A DNA stretch of 64,000 nt from Tetragonia tetragonoides (lineage: Eukaryota > Streptophyta > Magnoliopsida > Caryophyllales > Aizoaceae), in the NCBI GenBank assembly GCA_038025085.1, contig CM076154.1, positions 26,403,501-26,467,500 of the forward strand. Reading direction: 5' to 3'. A program made the position numbers and the translations under genes. Below, piece after piece: positions 24,074-34,954 of the stretch (the stretch's first letter is position 1; every line of letters begins with the position of its first letter). The notes under the pieces were generated by a model. The model did no database searches, was not told where the DNA came from, and worked only from the letters and a program-made list of their open reading frames with translations.

Positions 24074-25118
24074 GATAACATGCTAGGTTGAAAACCCAAA
24101 AAGGGCGACCTAGGCAAAAGTTAGGGCATAATCATCTAAAAGCCCGCAGTGTCTATTCATTCAATGGCTTAGGCAAAAAAGGCAAGCTCGCTGGGTCGAT
24201 CATCCAAGACAATTATCCAGGCAAAAATTAGGGCACTAAAATCAAAGGTCCTCGAACTACGTTTTGGCCTGATTCCTCCGTGGATACGTAGGTAACCTTT
24301 TTGCATTGAGGCCCGACCGTACTCTAATATTTCTCAATCTCAAGATCCATTTGCATTTACACATTGGACTCATTAAAGGTCCTAACTCAACAATATCACT
24401 TCATCAATGGCAACTCAAAATTCTAAGGGTTTCAAAATTTCCGTGATTTTATCCCTTTTCGAGCCCAAGACTGGGATTCAAATTTGCTCCCCTGCATCGC
24501 TCCCTATCTCACGCAATCTCCCCATTTTCTATTTTTTGCACCAAGCCCCATTTCTTTCAAAATCCCACATCTCTACCATGGAATTCTCCACTTTACATTG
24601 ACTCCCTATTCATAGTATGTGGCTTCCGTAGCCTTCATGGATCTCATGTGGTCACTTCATGCATACTGGGGGCTTCGATTCCTCCTATTACTGGCGAAAT
24701 ATGTTTGAATACTCGAAATCTCATCCGCATAAGCTTGCTTGCCTTACGAACCAACCAGTAAACTGGGGGCTTTGCCCTTGCCTCAGAGGCACTAATCATT
24801 CATCTATCTAATATCTTAAGAGGGACACAATTGGAAACAAAAATCCTTTTGCAAATAAAATGAAATCTCTCGTTTATCCCTTGAAGTCCAGTCTTCTAAG
24901 CATTGCATATATGTCATAACGATTGAGTCACATGCATCATTATTCATAACTAGGTTGCATGGAGCTGTAGGCCTAGTTAGCAATGAATTTGCACACTTTG
25001 AGTGTTATTTCACTCATTTGCACTTACTAAGCACTTTATGCCTCCGAGGCACATGCATAGCACACACGCACATAGCATTGATTGCGCTTAAGTTTGAGTG
25101 TCTTTCTCTGGAGTCCGT

Positions 25119-25735
25119 CTCTAACATTCCTTTTGGGTCCGTCCCGTCTAATTGAGTAAGGTCTGTCGTTTTAGGTCCGTCCCGTTGCATTGAGTAAGGT
25201 CCATCCCTTTGGGTTCGTCCCATCGCATTTAGCAAGGTTCATCATTTTGGGTCCGCCCCGTTGTATTGAGTAAAGTCAGTCTTTTTGGGTCAGTCCCATT
25301 GCATTCAGCAAGGTCCGTCCTTTTGGGTCCGCCCCGTTGCATTGAGTAAGGTCCGTCCTTTTGGGTCCTTCCCGTTGCATTGAGTAAGGTCCGTCCTTTT
25401 GTGTCCGTCCCGTTCCATTGAGCAAGGTCCGTCGTTTTGGGTCCGTCCTGTTGCATTGAGCAAGGTCTATCCCGTTGCATTGAGCAAGGTCCGTCCTTTT
25501 AGGTCCGTCCCGTCGCATTGAGCAAGGTCGGTCCTTTTGGGTCCGTCCCGTCGCATTGAGCAAACTCCGTCCTTTTGGGTCCGTCCTGTTGTATTGAGCA
25601 AGGTCCGTCCTTTTGGGTCCGTCCCGTCGCATTCAGTTAGGTCCGTCCTTTTGGGTCCGTCCCGTCGCATTGAGCAAGGTCCGTCCTGTTTTATTTAGCA
25701 AGGTCCGTCCTTAGGGTCTGTCCCGTAGCATCCCC
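25119..25735. repeat. 38-bp tandem repeat array (about 16 units)
   Basis: The unit is approximately GGTCCGTCCTTTTGGGTCCG followed by TCCCGTCGCATTGAGCAA, with point differences between units and a few incomplete ones. Minus-strand units contain no stop and 38 is not a multiple of three, so overlapping minus-strand frames of 67-118 aa arise purely from the repeat. Confidence 0.9.
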
Positions 25736-25816
25736 ATACTCTTTATGTCTTCCTATTTGAGCGAACTAACATGCAGGTTACAAAGCAAAACACAAACATT
25801 ATTTCAGCAAAGCAGA

Positions 25817-26030
25817 ACAAGGCACGAGAGCGACGCAAAGGTCTTCAACGATGGGCTATTACAATTAGCACCACGTCAGCAAAGAAAAAACAAGGCACGA
25901 GAGCGACGCAAAGCTCTCCAACGATGGGCTATTACAATTAGCACCACGTCTGCAAAGTAAGAAACAGGAGCGACGCAAATCTCTTCGACGTCTGGACTAT
26001 CGCAAATAGCACATCGTATGCATTCGCAAA
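25817..26030. repeat. 73-bp tandem repeat, three units
   Basis: The unit begins ACAAGGCACGAGAGCGACGC and includes CGATGGGCTATTACAATTAG. Units start near 25817 and 25890, and a diverged third at about 25963. Confidence 0.85.
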
Positions 26031-26171
26031 GTAGGTAACCCTGACCACAGGCGGTCAGGATTTACTTTTATCGCATCTTTTTCAAACATAAATGTTTTCA
26101 AAACATTGCAGGAATTTTTGGCAAATACTTTAACCTTTGCTTTTCCAAAGCTCGGCCAAAGTTGGGGCTTC

Positions 26172-27948
26172 TGTAGACACCCAAATGTGTCCCCCCGGGC
26201 ATAGCGCCCAATGATGATAACCTATAATCTTGTTAAAGAAACGAATGTCAATGCTCGACGTACTTGTGCTCATTTGAATTCCTTTATCCATGCTCACTCG
26301 GAATCTCAAAAATTTTAATTTTCACAAATATCCCTTTCCATAAGCTTTCCAACGCCATCTTATTTGTCCCAATCGGACACCGGAGTTAAAAGTTATGATT
26401 TAATGAAGATATGGGCTAAAAATGATATTCTCATACCCGCATATCACGGTTCAAGAATGATTTTTATCCATGCAAGGATTAATTGGATTATTATCCCACT
26501 AGGCTTGTATTCCCCTTTGAATTAGCTTTTCAATGATGTATTATGGGCCAAAATCCCATTATAAACGAAAAGGATATGATCCGATCATTGTTTAATGCGC
26601 TGAAACGGACACTTCTCTAGTGTTTGGGCCATAACTCATAGGATACTTGTGCTATTCGAGCCCACAATACGTCAAAAGAAACCCCTTTGAACAAGGAATC
26701 CAACGCACCAAGAATCAAATGAGCGCTCTAGCGGCCTTTTCGTGGGAGAGGGGGCCTTCTGGCCAGTCGCTGGGCCCAGCGGCCAGCTGCCTTCCGTGTG
26801 GCCGTTGGGCACCATTTTTGGCCCGGGAACCCTAATTTCCTATCCTTTTCGGCCCAATCCCTATAAATACCCCTCTAAACTCTATTTTTCGGGCCAACAC
26901 TTATTATTACGGGATTTTCACCCATTAAACCCTAATGAACCCTAATCTCTCTCTCTCCTTTCTCTTATGCAACCCTAATCAAATCAATTCAAGCTTTCAT
27001 CAAGCCTCATTCAACAGCAACTCCATACACAAGAGCAATGCAAATACAAGAGCAATTGACATTCAATTCTAGTACAATTAAAGGTTAATCTGAGGGCAAT
27101 TTTCTCAAACTTTCAAAACTCTTTTTCAAACCATGTTTTACTTTGATTATGATTATGGTTGATTTGTATATCATATTTTGATTCTTTTAGTTTTGTTATT
27201 AATTATATTCATGTCTAGATTATTAATTTGCACGTTTCAATTAGTTCATTGCATATTTAGTATAAATATTGCATCTTTACATGATTAGCATAATAAATTA
27301 GCATGTTAGCATATAATTAGGGTTTTTGCATATACTTAGCCCTAAATTGCATATTAGCATATTTTTATTAATTTCTTTTATATTTATTATTTTACTTACA
27401 TTGAAGTTGCTAACAATCTCATTGATGTGCATATGCAATTTGGCGCGTTTAGCAAGAACGGTAAGGTGAAGAATTATTTCTTTTATCTTATTATTGGGTT
27501 GGTTTATGCTTGTTAATTAATGCATGCAATTGGATAATATGTGCAAAGCATCACTTTAATAATTTGGTCTGTTCAACCCATCTAGTTAATTTAGGATCTT
27601 GGACAACCGGATTTGTATGGAACCTTGCAATATGAATTATAAATCAACATGGATGAGATTAGTAGAGGCCGTTAATTCGGGCGATTTAGATAGGATTCAT
27701 TTTATCTTTTTCGTACCCACACCCCCGAACTCAATCTTTGGCCCCTTTTGGGTAAGAGTCAATTCCCAATAGAATTTGGGTGCAATTTTGTTGGTTTCCA
27801 ATTGTTTCCTTAAAAATTGGTGGCGACTTCACTATTTGCTTATTATTTCCCCTAGCATGATTAATCAAATTTCATATGACGTATTATTTAAGAACCATTA
27901 ATTCCAACTAAATATTTCAATTAGCGCCGAAAGGCGAGGGTTCTTACA
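26172..27948 (+). repeat. 3' LTR of the gag-only Gypsy element
   Basis: 1777 bp, TG...CA ends, colinear with the 5' LTR apart from the MITE at 12618-12765 and small indels. TATA-like CTATAAATACCCC near 26863. Followed directly by the CAAGT duplication. Confidence 0.92.
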
Positions 27949-28029
27949 CAAGTCTCTGAAATGTGAAGATACAATCAGAACTCCGACATAGGAAAATAGA
28001 CATCACAAACAATTGACTACCAAAGTCCC

Positions 28030-28103
28030 CCGTCATATTGTTCATTTTCCAGAGCTCTTCATAGACATTCTCCAAGACAAAACAACACTTCTGCAATTTT
28101 CAA
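28030..28103 (-). pseudogene. Possible captured exon of unknown gene
   Basis: On the minus strand an acceptor-like AATTGCAG precedes AAGTGTTGTTTTG. One frame reads KCCFVLENVYEELWKMNNMT and ends at a GT donor (GACTTTG then GTAGTC). I do not recognise the protein. It lies between the splicing-factor-like and epimerase-like fragments and could be a third captured exon or chance. Confidence 0.25.
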
Positions 28104-28577
28104 ACTCTCAAACTATAGAGATATCTGTAAAGCACAAAGTTTAAGTTAGTGTTTTGATCTTTTAAGCATTGGGCAATCAAGGAAATCTATGCTTTCCTTT
28201 TCCAAACAAAAGTACATTCTGCAGAATTTTTCTCTCAAGCATACCCATAGTTCATCACCTTTCCCAGCCCCTATGCAACATAGGTAGGTAGAATACGATT
28301 ATTTTCTTAATAATTCAAATTCCATCAATTCATACCGTGGAGCCAAAGACAATCTTAATATGCAGATACTACATGTTAATTTCGCAACTCAGTAATAAGC
28401 CTTCCATGGGTTGTTATGCAATCGTAGACAATATATTGCCACCATTAGATGCTAATCAAGCACAGTTAAAAGCAAGCTTCAAGTAACAACACCACTGAAC
28501 AAGAAAATGATTACACCAGAGGAAAGACAGGAAATAGGTAATGCAAGTTATATAAAGCTCAAGTACCAGGGGGTTGG

Positions 28578-28730
28578 GTCTGTAACGATGTCCTAACATC
28601 ATCCATTTCTTGTACAAGTCATATATATCATCATCAGGGGTTACCTCACCAGGCTGGTGACTACCAAGACCCAAGGTTATCACTCTAACAGGCTCCAAAT
28701 TGTGCTATTTCCTTCAATATACCACTAAAA
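28578..28730 (-). pseudogene. Captured fragment with splicing-factor-like C-terminal motif (SURP/G-patch protein-like)
   Basis: The minus-strand frame reads VRVITLGLGSHQPGEVTP, then DDDIYDLYKKWMMLGHRYRP, then NPL before a GT donor. The DD-IY-YKK-MMLG-RYRPNPL pattern resembles, from memory, the end of plant SURP and G-patch splicing factors; this is an inference from a short motif. Upstream, another frame gives GILKEIAQFGA after an acceptor-like TTTTTTAG, so a frameshift near 28690 separates the two pieces. It is unrelated to the epimerase-like fragment in the same CACTA element, which supports chimeric gene capture. Confidence 0.5.
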
Positions 28731-29600
28731 AATCCATCAATGCAAAAATTATTTATGGCATCAGTGACACATCAGCCCATTATACTCCCATTGTAGACAC
28801 CTCCACACATTAGCACTATTAGAAGAGAATTACATTTAGTACACCTGAATTTATAAACTGAATTCAATCACTAAAATACTCACGATCAGATTCCACTCAA
28901 TTCAACCAAACCAGAGCAAGCAACACCAAGCAAAAATGGCTATGGCTTTCAAGATGGTAATCATCATCATCGACCCCATACCATAGAGGCATAAACACAA
29001 AAACATGTGATATGCAAATAAGTTCATCAGATACATAATTAATGCAAAAATTATGAACTAATTCTTCACGTAGAACTGAATTTTATGGACTCGAATTGCC
29101 GATTTAACTAAACACTGTAGATAAGATCGTAGAGAAAGAGAGATACCTGACCAGTACGAAATAAAGCAAAGAAATGAGATTTCGCAAAACCCTAAATTCT
29201 CGAAACTGCTTCAAACTAACTGGTAAAACACCTAACTCCAAACAAAAACAGATATGTGTCTTTGAATTTCCTCGCATTTTCTTCGAAGTACAATTCTAAT
29301 TGATAAATATCATTGAGCAGAACGAACAACTGAATCTGTAAAGAGAATCGAAAGAGCGAAATTTCGATCAAAATACAATCAACAAAATTGTATGGAAATA
29401 AACTTAAAAGGGAGAATTCTGAACTTGGAGATTGATGCCAAATGAACCAATCAAAGAGATACGAAAAATCGCCATTAATTTCACAATTCAAAACTTCGAT
29501 GAATTGAGAGAGAGAACAGAGAGAAGAGAGAGAGAGAGAGAGCCTATGTCGTTTAATCATAGAAGTGATCAAAATGTGCAGCGTTAAAACATAAAACAAG
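28731..29600 (-). other. CACTA interior resembling a 5' leader and intron of a captured gene
   Basis: On the minus strand, 29216-29140 contains AGGGTTTTGCGAAATC and then CTGGTCAG before GTATCTCTC, typical of a plant 5'-UTR exon and its donor. A GA-run lies at 29510-29545. The 160-aa minus-strand frame over this part has no recognisable domain and extends into the CACTA subterminal repeats; it is not called. Confidence 0.35.
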
Positions 29601-29619
29601 TAAAATGCCAAAAAGAAAG

Positions 29620-29883
29620 GCGAGATCATTTTAACCGCCCTATTAGCCAAAGCAAAAAAGGCGAGCTCCTTATATATCGCCTTCCTTGCTCCAAACAAAT
29701 ATGGCGGTAACTATTCGCCTCAGTACCCTGTATTAAGGCAAATTTATAATGTTTGCCTTTCTAGTTTCACTCAAATAAGGCGCTAGAGTTTCGCCTTCCG
29801 TCTCTACACCTAATAAAGCAACCGACCCAGCTGCCTTCTTTGCTAATATAAAATCGCCTTCCTTGCAATGATTTTTTGTAGTG
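29620..29883. repeat. CACTA right terminal and subterminal repeats
   Basis: Repeated AAGGCGA and TCGCCTTCC motifs in both orientations end in TTTTTTGTAGTG, the inverted counterpart of the left terminus. Confidence 0.8.
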
Positions 29884-30289
29884 TGGGGCCAATGCTTGCG
29901 CTGGTTGTTTAGTTAGTCTGAATTGTTCGCTGTTGAACTTGTGAGTCCAAACATAACGTTGCGGGATGTGACTCGTTCACCATTCACTTGCACCCTCTTT
30001 TTAACGAGCAAAAAAAAGAAAGAAAAGGAAAACACAAAAAACACATCTAAGAAGGTTTATTGTGAGATGGATGATATATTTTGAACATAAAATATTACTT
30101 TTAGAGTAACGAAAAGCAAAAATGATACTTTGGGAGTAACAAGTGTAAGAAATATGGTTACATTATAAATAAAAAGTTTTACTTTTGAATATCTTACTAT
30201 GAAAGGGTTTACATACATTCTGCATTTAACATATTAATTAATGTATGACATCATTAACATGTCATACATCATATGATATCAAATCTTTT
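29884..30289. other. AT-rich stretch between CACTA and Copia remnants
   Basis: No gene or repeat terminus was recognised. Confidence 0.5.
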
Positions 30290-30485
30290 TGTTAGAGATA
30301 TCTATCAGATGTGGAAAATATATTAGTGATCTAATGTATTTAGGAAACTAGTATATTCAGGATATTAGTTATCCTTGGAGAATAATTTATTGTACTCTAT
30401 AAATATGGGATCTCCTATACATAATATAAGAAGCAATATTATGAGCCTATTATATTTTATCATGGAAACAGAGCTGGTTCGATCC
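30290..30485 (+). mobile_element. Copia-type LTR plus primer binding site remnant
   Basis: TGTTAGAGATATC... to ...TATTTTATCA (30290-30462, 173 bp) contains the TATA-like CTCTATAAATATGG. It is followed at 30463 by TGGAAACAGAGCTGGTTCGA. That is close to the TGGTATCAGAGC primer site complementary to initiator tRNA-Met used by plant Copia elements. No gag-pol follows, so it is a remnant or a TRIM-like element. Confidence 0.7.
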
Positions 30486-30854
30486 TGAAGACCCAAATAA
30501 AAAAGCTTCCGTTATGCGGGTGGCAGACTGTGTTGTCCGTCTTCCACCGGAAAACCCAAACATACCAAGACCAACCTACTTTATTTAAAGATTTTTTTCC
30601 CCTTTGATATAATGGCCTTCCACGACACTATTGTTTTCTTTTCACGTTTGATGGATCTAAAGTGATCCATGATTTTAAATAACGGTTATCATGAATGAAG
30701 ACTCGTAAGTAGTGGGCTTCAAAAGATGATGGAGCTACTGCCCGTTTGGCAGCGGTAGATGAAAATAAGGTGTTCATGTGACTTAGAAAGTCACCTTGAT
30801 AATGACTATGAATATGATCGACGACTATGAATGGCGTCGATAAAATTATTGGAG
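30486..30854. other. Stretch with no recognised feature
   Basis: May include the start of the Copia internal region (AAAACCCAAACATACC). Nothing further was recognised. Confidence 0.4.
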
Positions 30855-31451
30855 GTAGCGACTCTAGACAACAAATTTAATGCGTAAACAAAAAGTAAGT
30901 TGAACAAATATAATTTGTGTTGAATTGAATGCATGAGTTATAATCTCTGTGATTTATCTGTTACAATGAACAAATAAATAAATCCTCTGATACTGTCTCG
31001 ATGTTGACGTTGAGTCGAGGGTCGAATGACTTGATCTTGAACAAAGTAGTTACGTATCCTCTGAATGTTGCTGCGAACACGTAGATCTGGATTCAAGGGC
31101 TTATGCTTGATCTCGAATGGAAGTGTTGTGATGTAAGTGCACCTTGTGATGACTTGTAAGCCGTTGAAGTTGTGCTTCTGCAACTCTTCAATTTGAATGT
31201 TCTTGATCGAGGGTCTTTGAAGACTTGAATCTCGATCAAGATTGCAAAGGTGGTGGAGGAAATGCTCTGGCAAGGCTTTCTGCTTGTAGATATTTCCACC
31301 TTGGAATAAAGTAAAAGACTTCGGTATTTATAGAGAGAGATAGAGAGCTCAGATCCACTAACGGCCTTGTTAGTCATGGACTGACCCAATTTCTTGACTT
31401 GGTAGTCTTTCTTGTGGGTTTGGCCGATTTAACTATTTATTTAGTCCAACA
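30855..31451 (-). repeat. Probable solo LTR-like segment, minus orientation
   Basis: Read on the minus strand it begins TGTTGGACTAAATAAATAG at 31451 and has a TATA-like CTCTATAAATACC (31335-31323). It then runs through sequence with overlapping short frames but no domain. It looks like an LTR; its other end was not defined, and no primer site was seen. Confidence 0.4.
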
Positions 31452-31460
31452 TGTGTGGGT

Positions 31461-32923
31461 TGATGATGAGTGCCTAAATAGTGTTGATTTTCATGGTATA
31501 TATGCACTCATCTGTCCTATATTTGTGTGAGTATTCTCGTTTATAATTGGATTTTATTCATTTATGATGAGGATCACTACATTGGTATGTTTGTGTGTTT
31601 AATGTGATTTTAGGATCATTTTGGAGCTCAAATGTGCAATTGGAATCAAGATGGGCTTTGGAGTGTCAAGAGAAGAAGCAAAGAAGAAGGAATCGAAGTT
31701 GGAATGAAAAGAGATGCTAGTAGCGTGAGGTCTTGGAGTTTGCTACAGTGCATGACCATGCTTCCAATAGGCATGATCATGTGTCATCATGTGGGAATGT
31801 CAGTAGCTAACGATCTTGAAGAAAAGAGCAAGCACGATCTTGCCTATGTTGGCACGATCATGCTCCTGTGCGATTTATGCACAATCGACAAGAGACCTTT
31901 CCTCTTCTTTTCTCCCAATAGATTAAACGTGTATAGGCTTATAAAAGGGATTCTCTCCTCTCTTTCTCTCTCATCCACCTCACACACTATCCATCATCTC
32001 TCTCTACTCCATTAGAATAGCTAGAGTTTAAAATAAGCACTTAGATTACTCTCAAATTCTCTAGTTTTATTTGCAATTGTGAAGAACAAGTTCAAGCTTT
32101 GGGAAATTTCAATTGAAACTTTTTGGTTTATCTCTCATCCCTACTTTCTCTCTTCTCCCTATCAATTGCTTCTAGTTTTAATCCTTTAGTTTATGATTGT
32201 TATTTCTTTGAGTTTGCTAATTCATGTTTAGTTTGATTCTTATAATTTTGTTTAATAGTCTCTTTAATCATGAGTAGCTAATTTTCTTATTCTAGGGTTG
32301 ATGTAGCTTAATTTGGGTTATTTGATGTCTGGTTAAATTGATGCTAGTATGTTTGTTGAATTATTGCACATGATTATTTGCTTGCTTATTGTTATTGATA
32401 ATTCTTGAAAGAGGGTTTTGAATACTTGGATGATTAGCATAAAATCGAAAGGGGAATGCTAATTGTCGGACTTCGAATAATCATCTTGATTGCCTAATCA
32501 CGAAAGTAGGTTGGAATATCTTGTGGGCTTTGGATTGATTTTCGTTCTTCATGCTCTTGATGTTACTTGACCCCATGAGAATAGGTAGTTAAGTTTGCAT
32601 TGAGTTTGCCTTTATCGCTTCGAGAGAAGGTTTCGGCTTCTTTATCCGTCCTTGCAACGATTGACATTCCCATGCTAGTTGAGTTTATCTATCGCATCAA
32701 GTAATCTAGTTAAGTGAAATCAACCCTAGATCTTTTTATCTTGATAGACTCTCGTGAATTTTATTCGCTTTATTTTCTTGGTTTGAAACAACAAAAATCC
32801 AATTCGAATTGCTTAGCTTGTTATGTATTTGAGAAAACATAATACTTGGATATACTAGCTCCCTGTGGATACGATAATCTTTTATACTACTCGATAAATT
32901 CCGTATACTTGCAGAGGCTATCA
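31461..32923 (+). repeat. 5' LTR of the Athila-like element
   Basis: It begins TGATGATGAGTGCC and ends AGGCTATCA, giving TGAT...ATCA inverted ends. It contains GCACGATCTTGCC/GCACGATCATG-type repeats and a CT-rich stretch (31953-31990). The 127-aa frame at 31632-32015 lies in it and is not a gene. Confidence 0.75.
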
Positions 32924-32925
32924 AG

Positions 32926-32948
32926 TTTTTTGCGCCGTTTCCAGGGAG
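32926..32948 (+). other. Primer binding site, tRNA-Asp type
   Basis: TTTTTTGCGCCGTTTCCAGG follows the LTR by two bases. It matches, with mismatches, the TGGCGCCGTTGCCGGGG site (tRNA-Asp) known in Athila-type elements. Confidence 0.65.
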
Positions 32949-32999
32949 CTAAGATTTATTCCAATATTAGGCGTTTCTTAAATAGGCTAGACTAAGCAC

Positions 33000-33026
33000 G
33001 TGTGCGTGTGTGTGTGTGTGTGTGTT
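33000..33026. repeat. (GT)n microsatellite
   Basis: About 13 GT units in the leader of the Athila-like element. Confidence 0.9.
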
Positions 33027-33240
33027 TACTTGAGTGGCTTTGATTTCTTTTGCTTTTGCTTTTGCATTTGATCTCTTTTTCTAGGTTGTTGTGGTGCATG
33101 ACCAGGAGCCAAGGGTCCGATAATCTTGAACTTTTGGACCCGAGATTGAAAGAACATTGCGTGCCGCTAGAAAGCAAGCACGTAAAAGGCAACAACAAGA
33201 GTTAGAGAGACAACAAGAGTTAGAGAAACAGTAAGATACC

Positions 33241-34954
33241 ATGGGAGATGATAATAGATCTTTGAGGGATTTTTCCAATCCTAGTGTTGGAAATATTGGA
33301 TCAAGTATTACGAGGCCGGCCATTGCGGCCAACAACTTTGAGATCAAAACCTCATTCATCTCATTCATCAAAGAAGACCAATTCTATGGCCGCAATGGTG
33401 AGGATCCCAACGATCACATTGCTCTCTTTTTGGAGAAGTGTGATACATTGAAGATAAACGGGGTTAGTGATGATGCACTTCGCTTTCGCTTATTCCCATT
33501 TTCCTTAGCGGGGAAGGCAAAGCAATGGTTGAATAGCCAAGAGACCAACTCATTCACTACTTGGGAGGCTTTGTCAAAAGCCTTCTTGATTCGGTACTTT
33601 CCACCGGATTTGGCTAATAAGTTGAGAAATGACATACATGCTTTCCATAGCGATGGAGAGTCACTGTATGAAGCTTGGGAGCGGTTCAAAGATTTGCAAA
33701 GAAAGTGCTCTCCTCACGGCATTGAACCTTGGCTTCTAATTCAAACATTCTATAGTGGATTGAATCCCACTATGAGAATGTCCATCGATGCCGCTGCGGG
33801 TGGCTCTATCATGACCTTGAGACCGAATGCTGCCAAGACCTTACTTGAGAATATGGCCTCCAATAACTACCAATGGTCTTCCGATAGGGCGGGTAGTAAG
33901 AGGAGTAGTTGCAAGATTGATGTTGATGCGGTGACACTTTTGACTAGCAAGCTAGATGCTCTTTCTCACCAAGTTCAACGAATGCAACCAAGTAGCTCTC
34001 AAGGGCAAGTGTACATGTGCAATGACCCTCAAGAGATAACAATTGAACAATCCAATGCCCTCCATAACTTCAACTCCCGTCCTTCGAATGACCCTTTCTC
34101 CCAAACATATAATCCGGATTGGAGAAATCATCCTAACTTCTCCTATCAGAATCCGGTCCCCTTTCCACCACAAAATAATCCACCACAAAATCCACCATCC
34201 AACACTTTCCCTCCACAAAATACCAACATCCAACCTCCCGGTTTTCAACCAAGAGCTACGTATCAAAATCCTTCACCACAATCCCCAAAGTCCAACAATG
34301 AAAGTCTCATGGAAACTTTTGTGAGTTCCCAAATGAAACAAAATGAGTCCACCCAGGAGTCCATTCGATAATTGACCTCAAAGTTTGACTCATTGGTCAC
34401 TCACAATAGAATGTTTGAGAATCAAATTCCTCAACTAGCTATCCCGTCGAGTAGACCTCCAGGTCAACTTCCAGGCAAGCCCGAGATGAATCCCAGGGGG
34501 GCATGTAAATGCTATTTACTTGAAAAATGGGGAGAACTTGGAGGACTTGCACATGGTGGAAAAGGTGAGTGAGAGGAGCATAAGGGATGAAAGTGATAAA
34601 GTGGTGAAAGTTGTGAAGGCTTGTGAGGATGGAGGAAAAGAGAAGAATGAGGAGGAGACTATGAGGAAAAAAGAGCCCAATGTTGTTCATGTTGAGGCAT
34701 ACAAGCCACCGGTTCCTTTTCCTCAACGGCTAGTGAATCCCACATTGTTGATGAAGTATGGCAAGTTCTTAAACGTACTCAAGAAGCTCAACATCGATAT
34801 CCCATTCCTTGAGGCAATTTCAGAGATGCCTTCTTATGGGAAATTCTTGAAGGAGATACTATCCAACAAGCGCAAGTTTGATGAGAGTGAAACAGTGTCT
34901 TTAACGGAAGAATGTAGTGCAATTCTCCAAAACAAGTCACCTTCAAAAAATTAA
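33241..34954 (+). pseudogene. gag: Athila-like gag, interrupted
   Basis: The 376-aa frame (33241-34371) has the Retrotrans_gag region: FYGRNGEDPNDHIALFLEKC, LRFRLFPFSLAGKAKQWLNS, FTTWEALSKAFLIRYFPP, GESLYEAWERFKDLQRKC, SIDAAAGGSIM and LLENMASNNYQW. This is the pattern of Athila/Tat gag proteins. A TAA at 34369 interrupts the protein where a glutamine codon is expected before LTSKFDSL. The sequence continues in frame to about 34500. It then shifts to the frame of 34520-34954, which has NGENLEDLHMVEK and AYKPPVPFPQRLVNP, the usual segment before the protease. Not functional. Confidence 0.85.

Larger units (their letters stand above)
24074..26171 (+). other. Gypsy 3' spacer with tandem repeats and purine-rich tract
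   Basis: This non-coding spacer precedes the 3' LTR. It contains a motif shared with the other Tat-like family here (CGAACTACG...GGATACGTAGGTAACC, 24253-24297), a 38-bp array and a 73-bp array. A purine-rich AAAGTTGGGGCTT lies at 26158-26170, abutting the LTR and fitting a polypurine tract. Short open frames here are not supported. Confidence 0.7.
12111..27948 (+). mobile_element. Tat/Ogre-like Gypsy LTR retrotransposon, gag-only, with nested insertions
   Basis: Both LTRs begin TGTAGACACCCAAATGTG and end GGCGAGGGTTCTTACA. CAAGT lies immediately before 12111 and immediately after 27948 (27949-27953), a perfect 5-bp target duplication. The order is 5' LTR, primer site, leader, gag, LINE insertion, truncated extra LTR, tandem-repeat spacer, purine-rich tract, 3' LTR. 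No protease, reverse transcriptase, RNase H or integrase was found, so it is non-autonomous. It sits inside the epimerase-like exon of the CACTA element. Confidence 0.92.
10594..29883. mobile_element. Non-autonomous CACTA (En/Spm-type) element carrying host gene fragments and a nested Gypsy element
   Basis: The left end reads CACTACAAAAAAAAGG at 10594. The right end is the inverted form ATTTTTTGTAGTG, ending at 29883. Both ends carry dense subterminal copies of a GCCTTATT/GCCTTCCTT motif in both orientations, a hallmark of CACTA elements. The flanking triplets are TGA and TGG, so the 3-bp duplication is imperfect by one base. Without the nested Gypsy element and its duplication the CACTA would be about 3.45 kb. 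No TNPD-type transposase is present, so it depends on transposase from elsewhere. It contains an epimerase-like fragment (11570-12110) and a splicing-factor-like fragment (28578-28730), both on the minus strand, making it a gene-capturing CACTA. Confidence 0.85.

Noticed and set aside
25014..25670. Four overlapping minus-strand frames (67-118 aa) with DGPKRTDLAQ-type repeats
   Set aside because: They are produced by a stop-free 38-bp tandem repeat whose length is not a multiple of three; no known domain.
25119..25735. CRISPR-like regular repeat
   Set aside because: Units are contiguous without unique spacers, and the context is the 3' spacer of a plant LTR retrotransposon.
29216..29698. 160-aa minus-strand frame
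   Set aside because: Spans a 5'-leader-like segment and runs into CACTA subterminal repeats; no recognisable domain.
30938..31389. Two overlapping minus-strand frames of 111 and 98 aa
   Set aside because: Inside an LTR-like segment; composition and overlap indicate non-coding sequence.
31632..32015. 127-aa plus-strand frame
   Set aside because: Lies wholly within the LTR of the Athila-like element and has no domain.
33081..33371. 96-aa minus-strand frame
   Set aside because: Antisense shadow of the Athila-like leader and gag.
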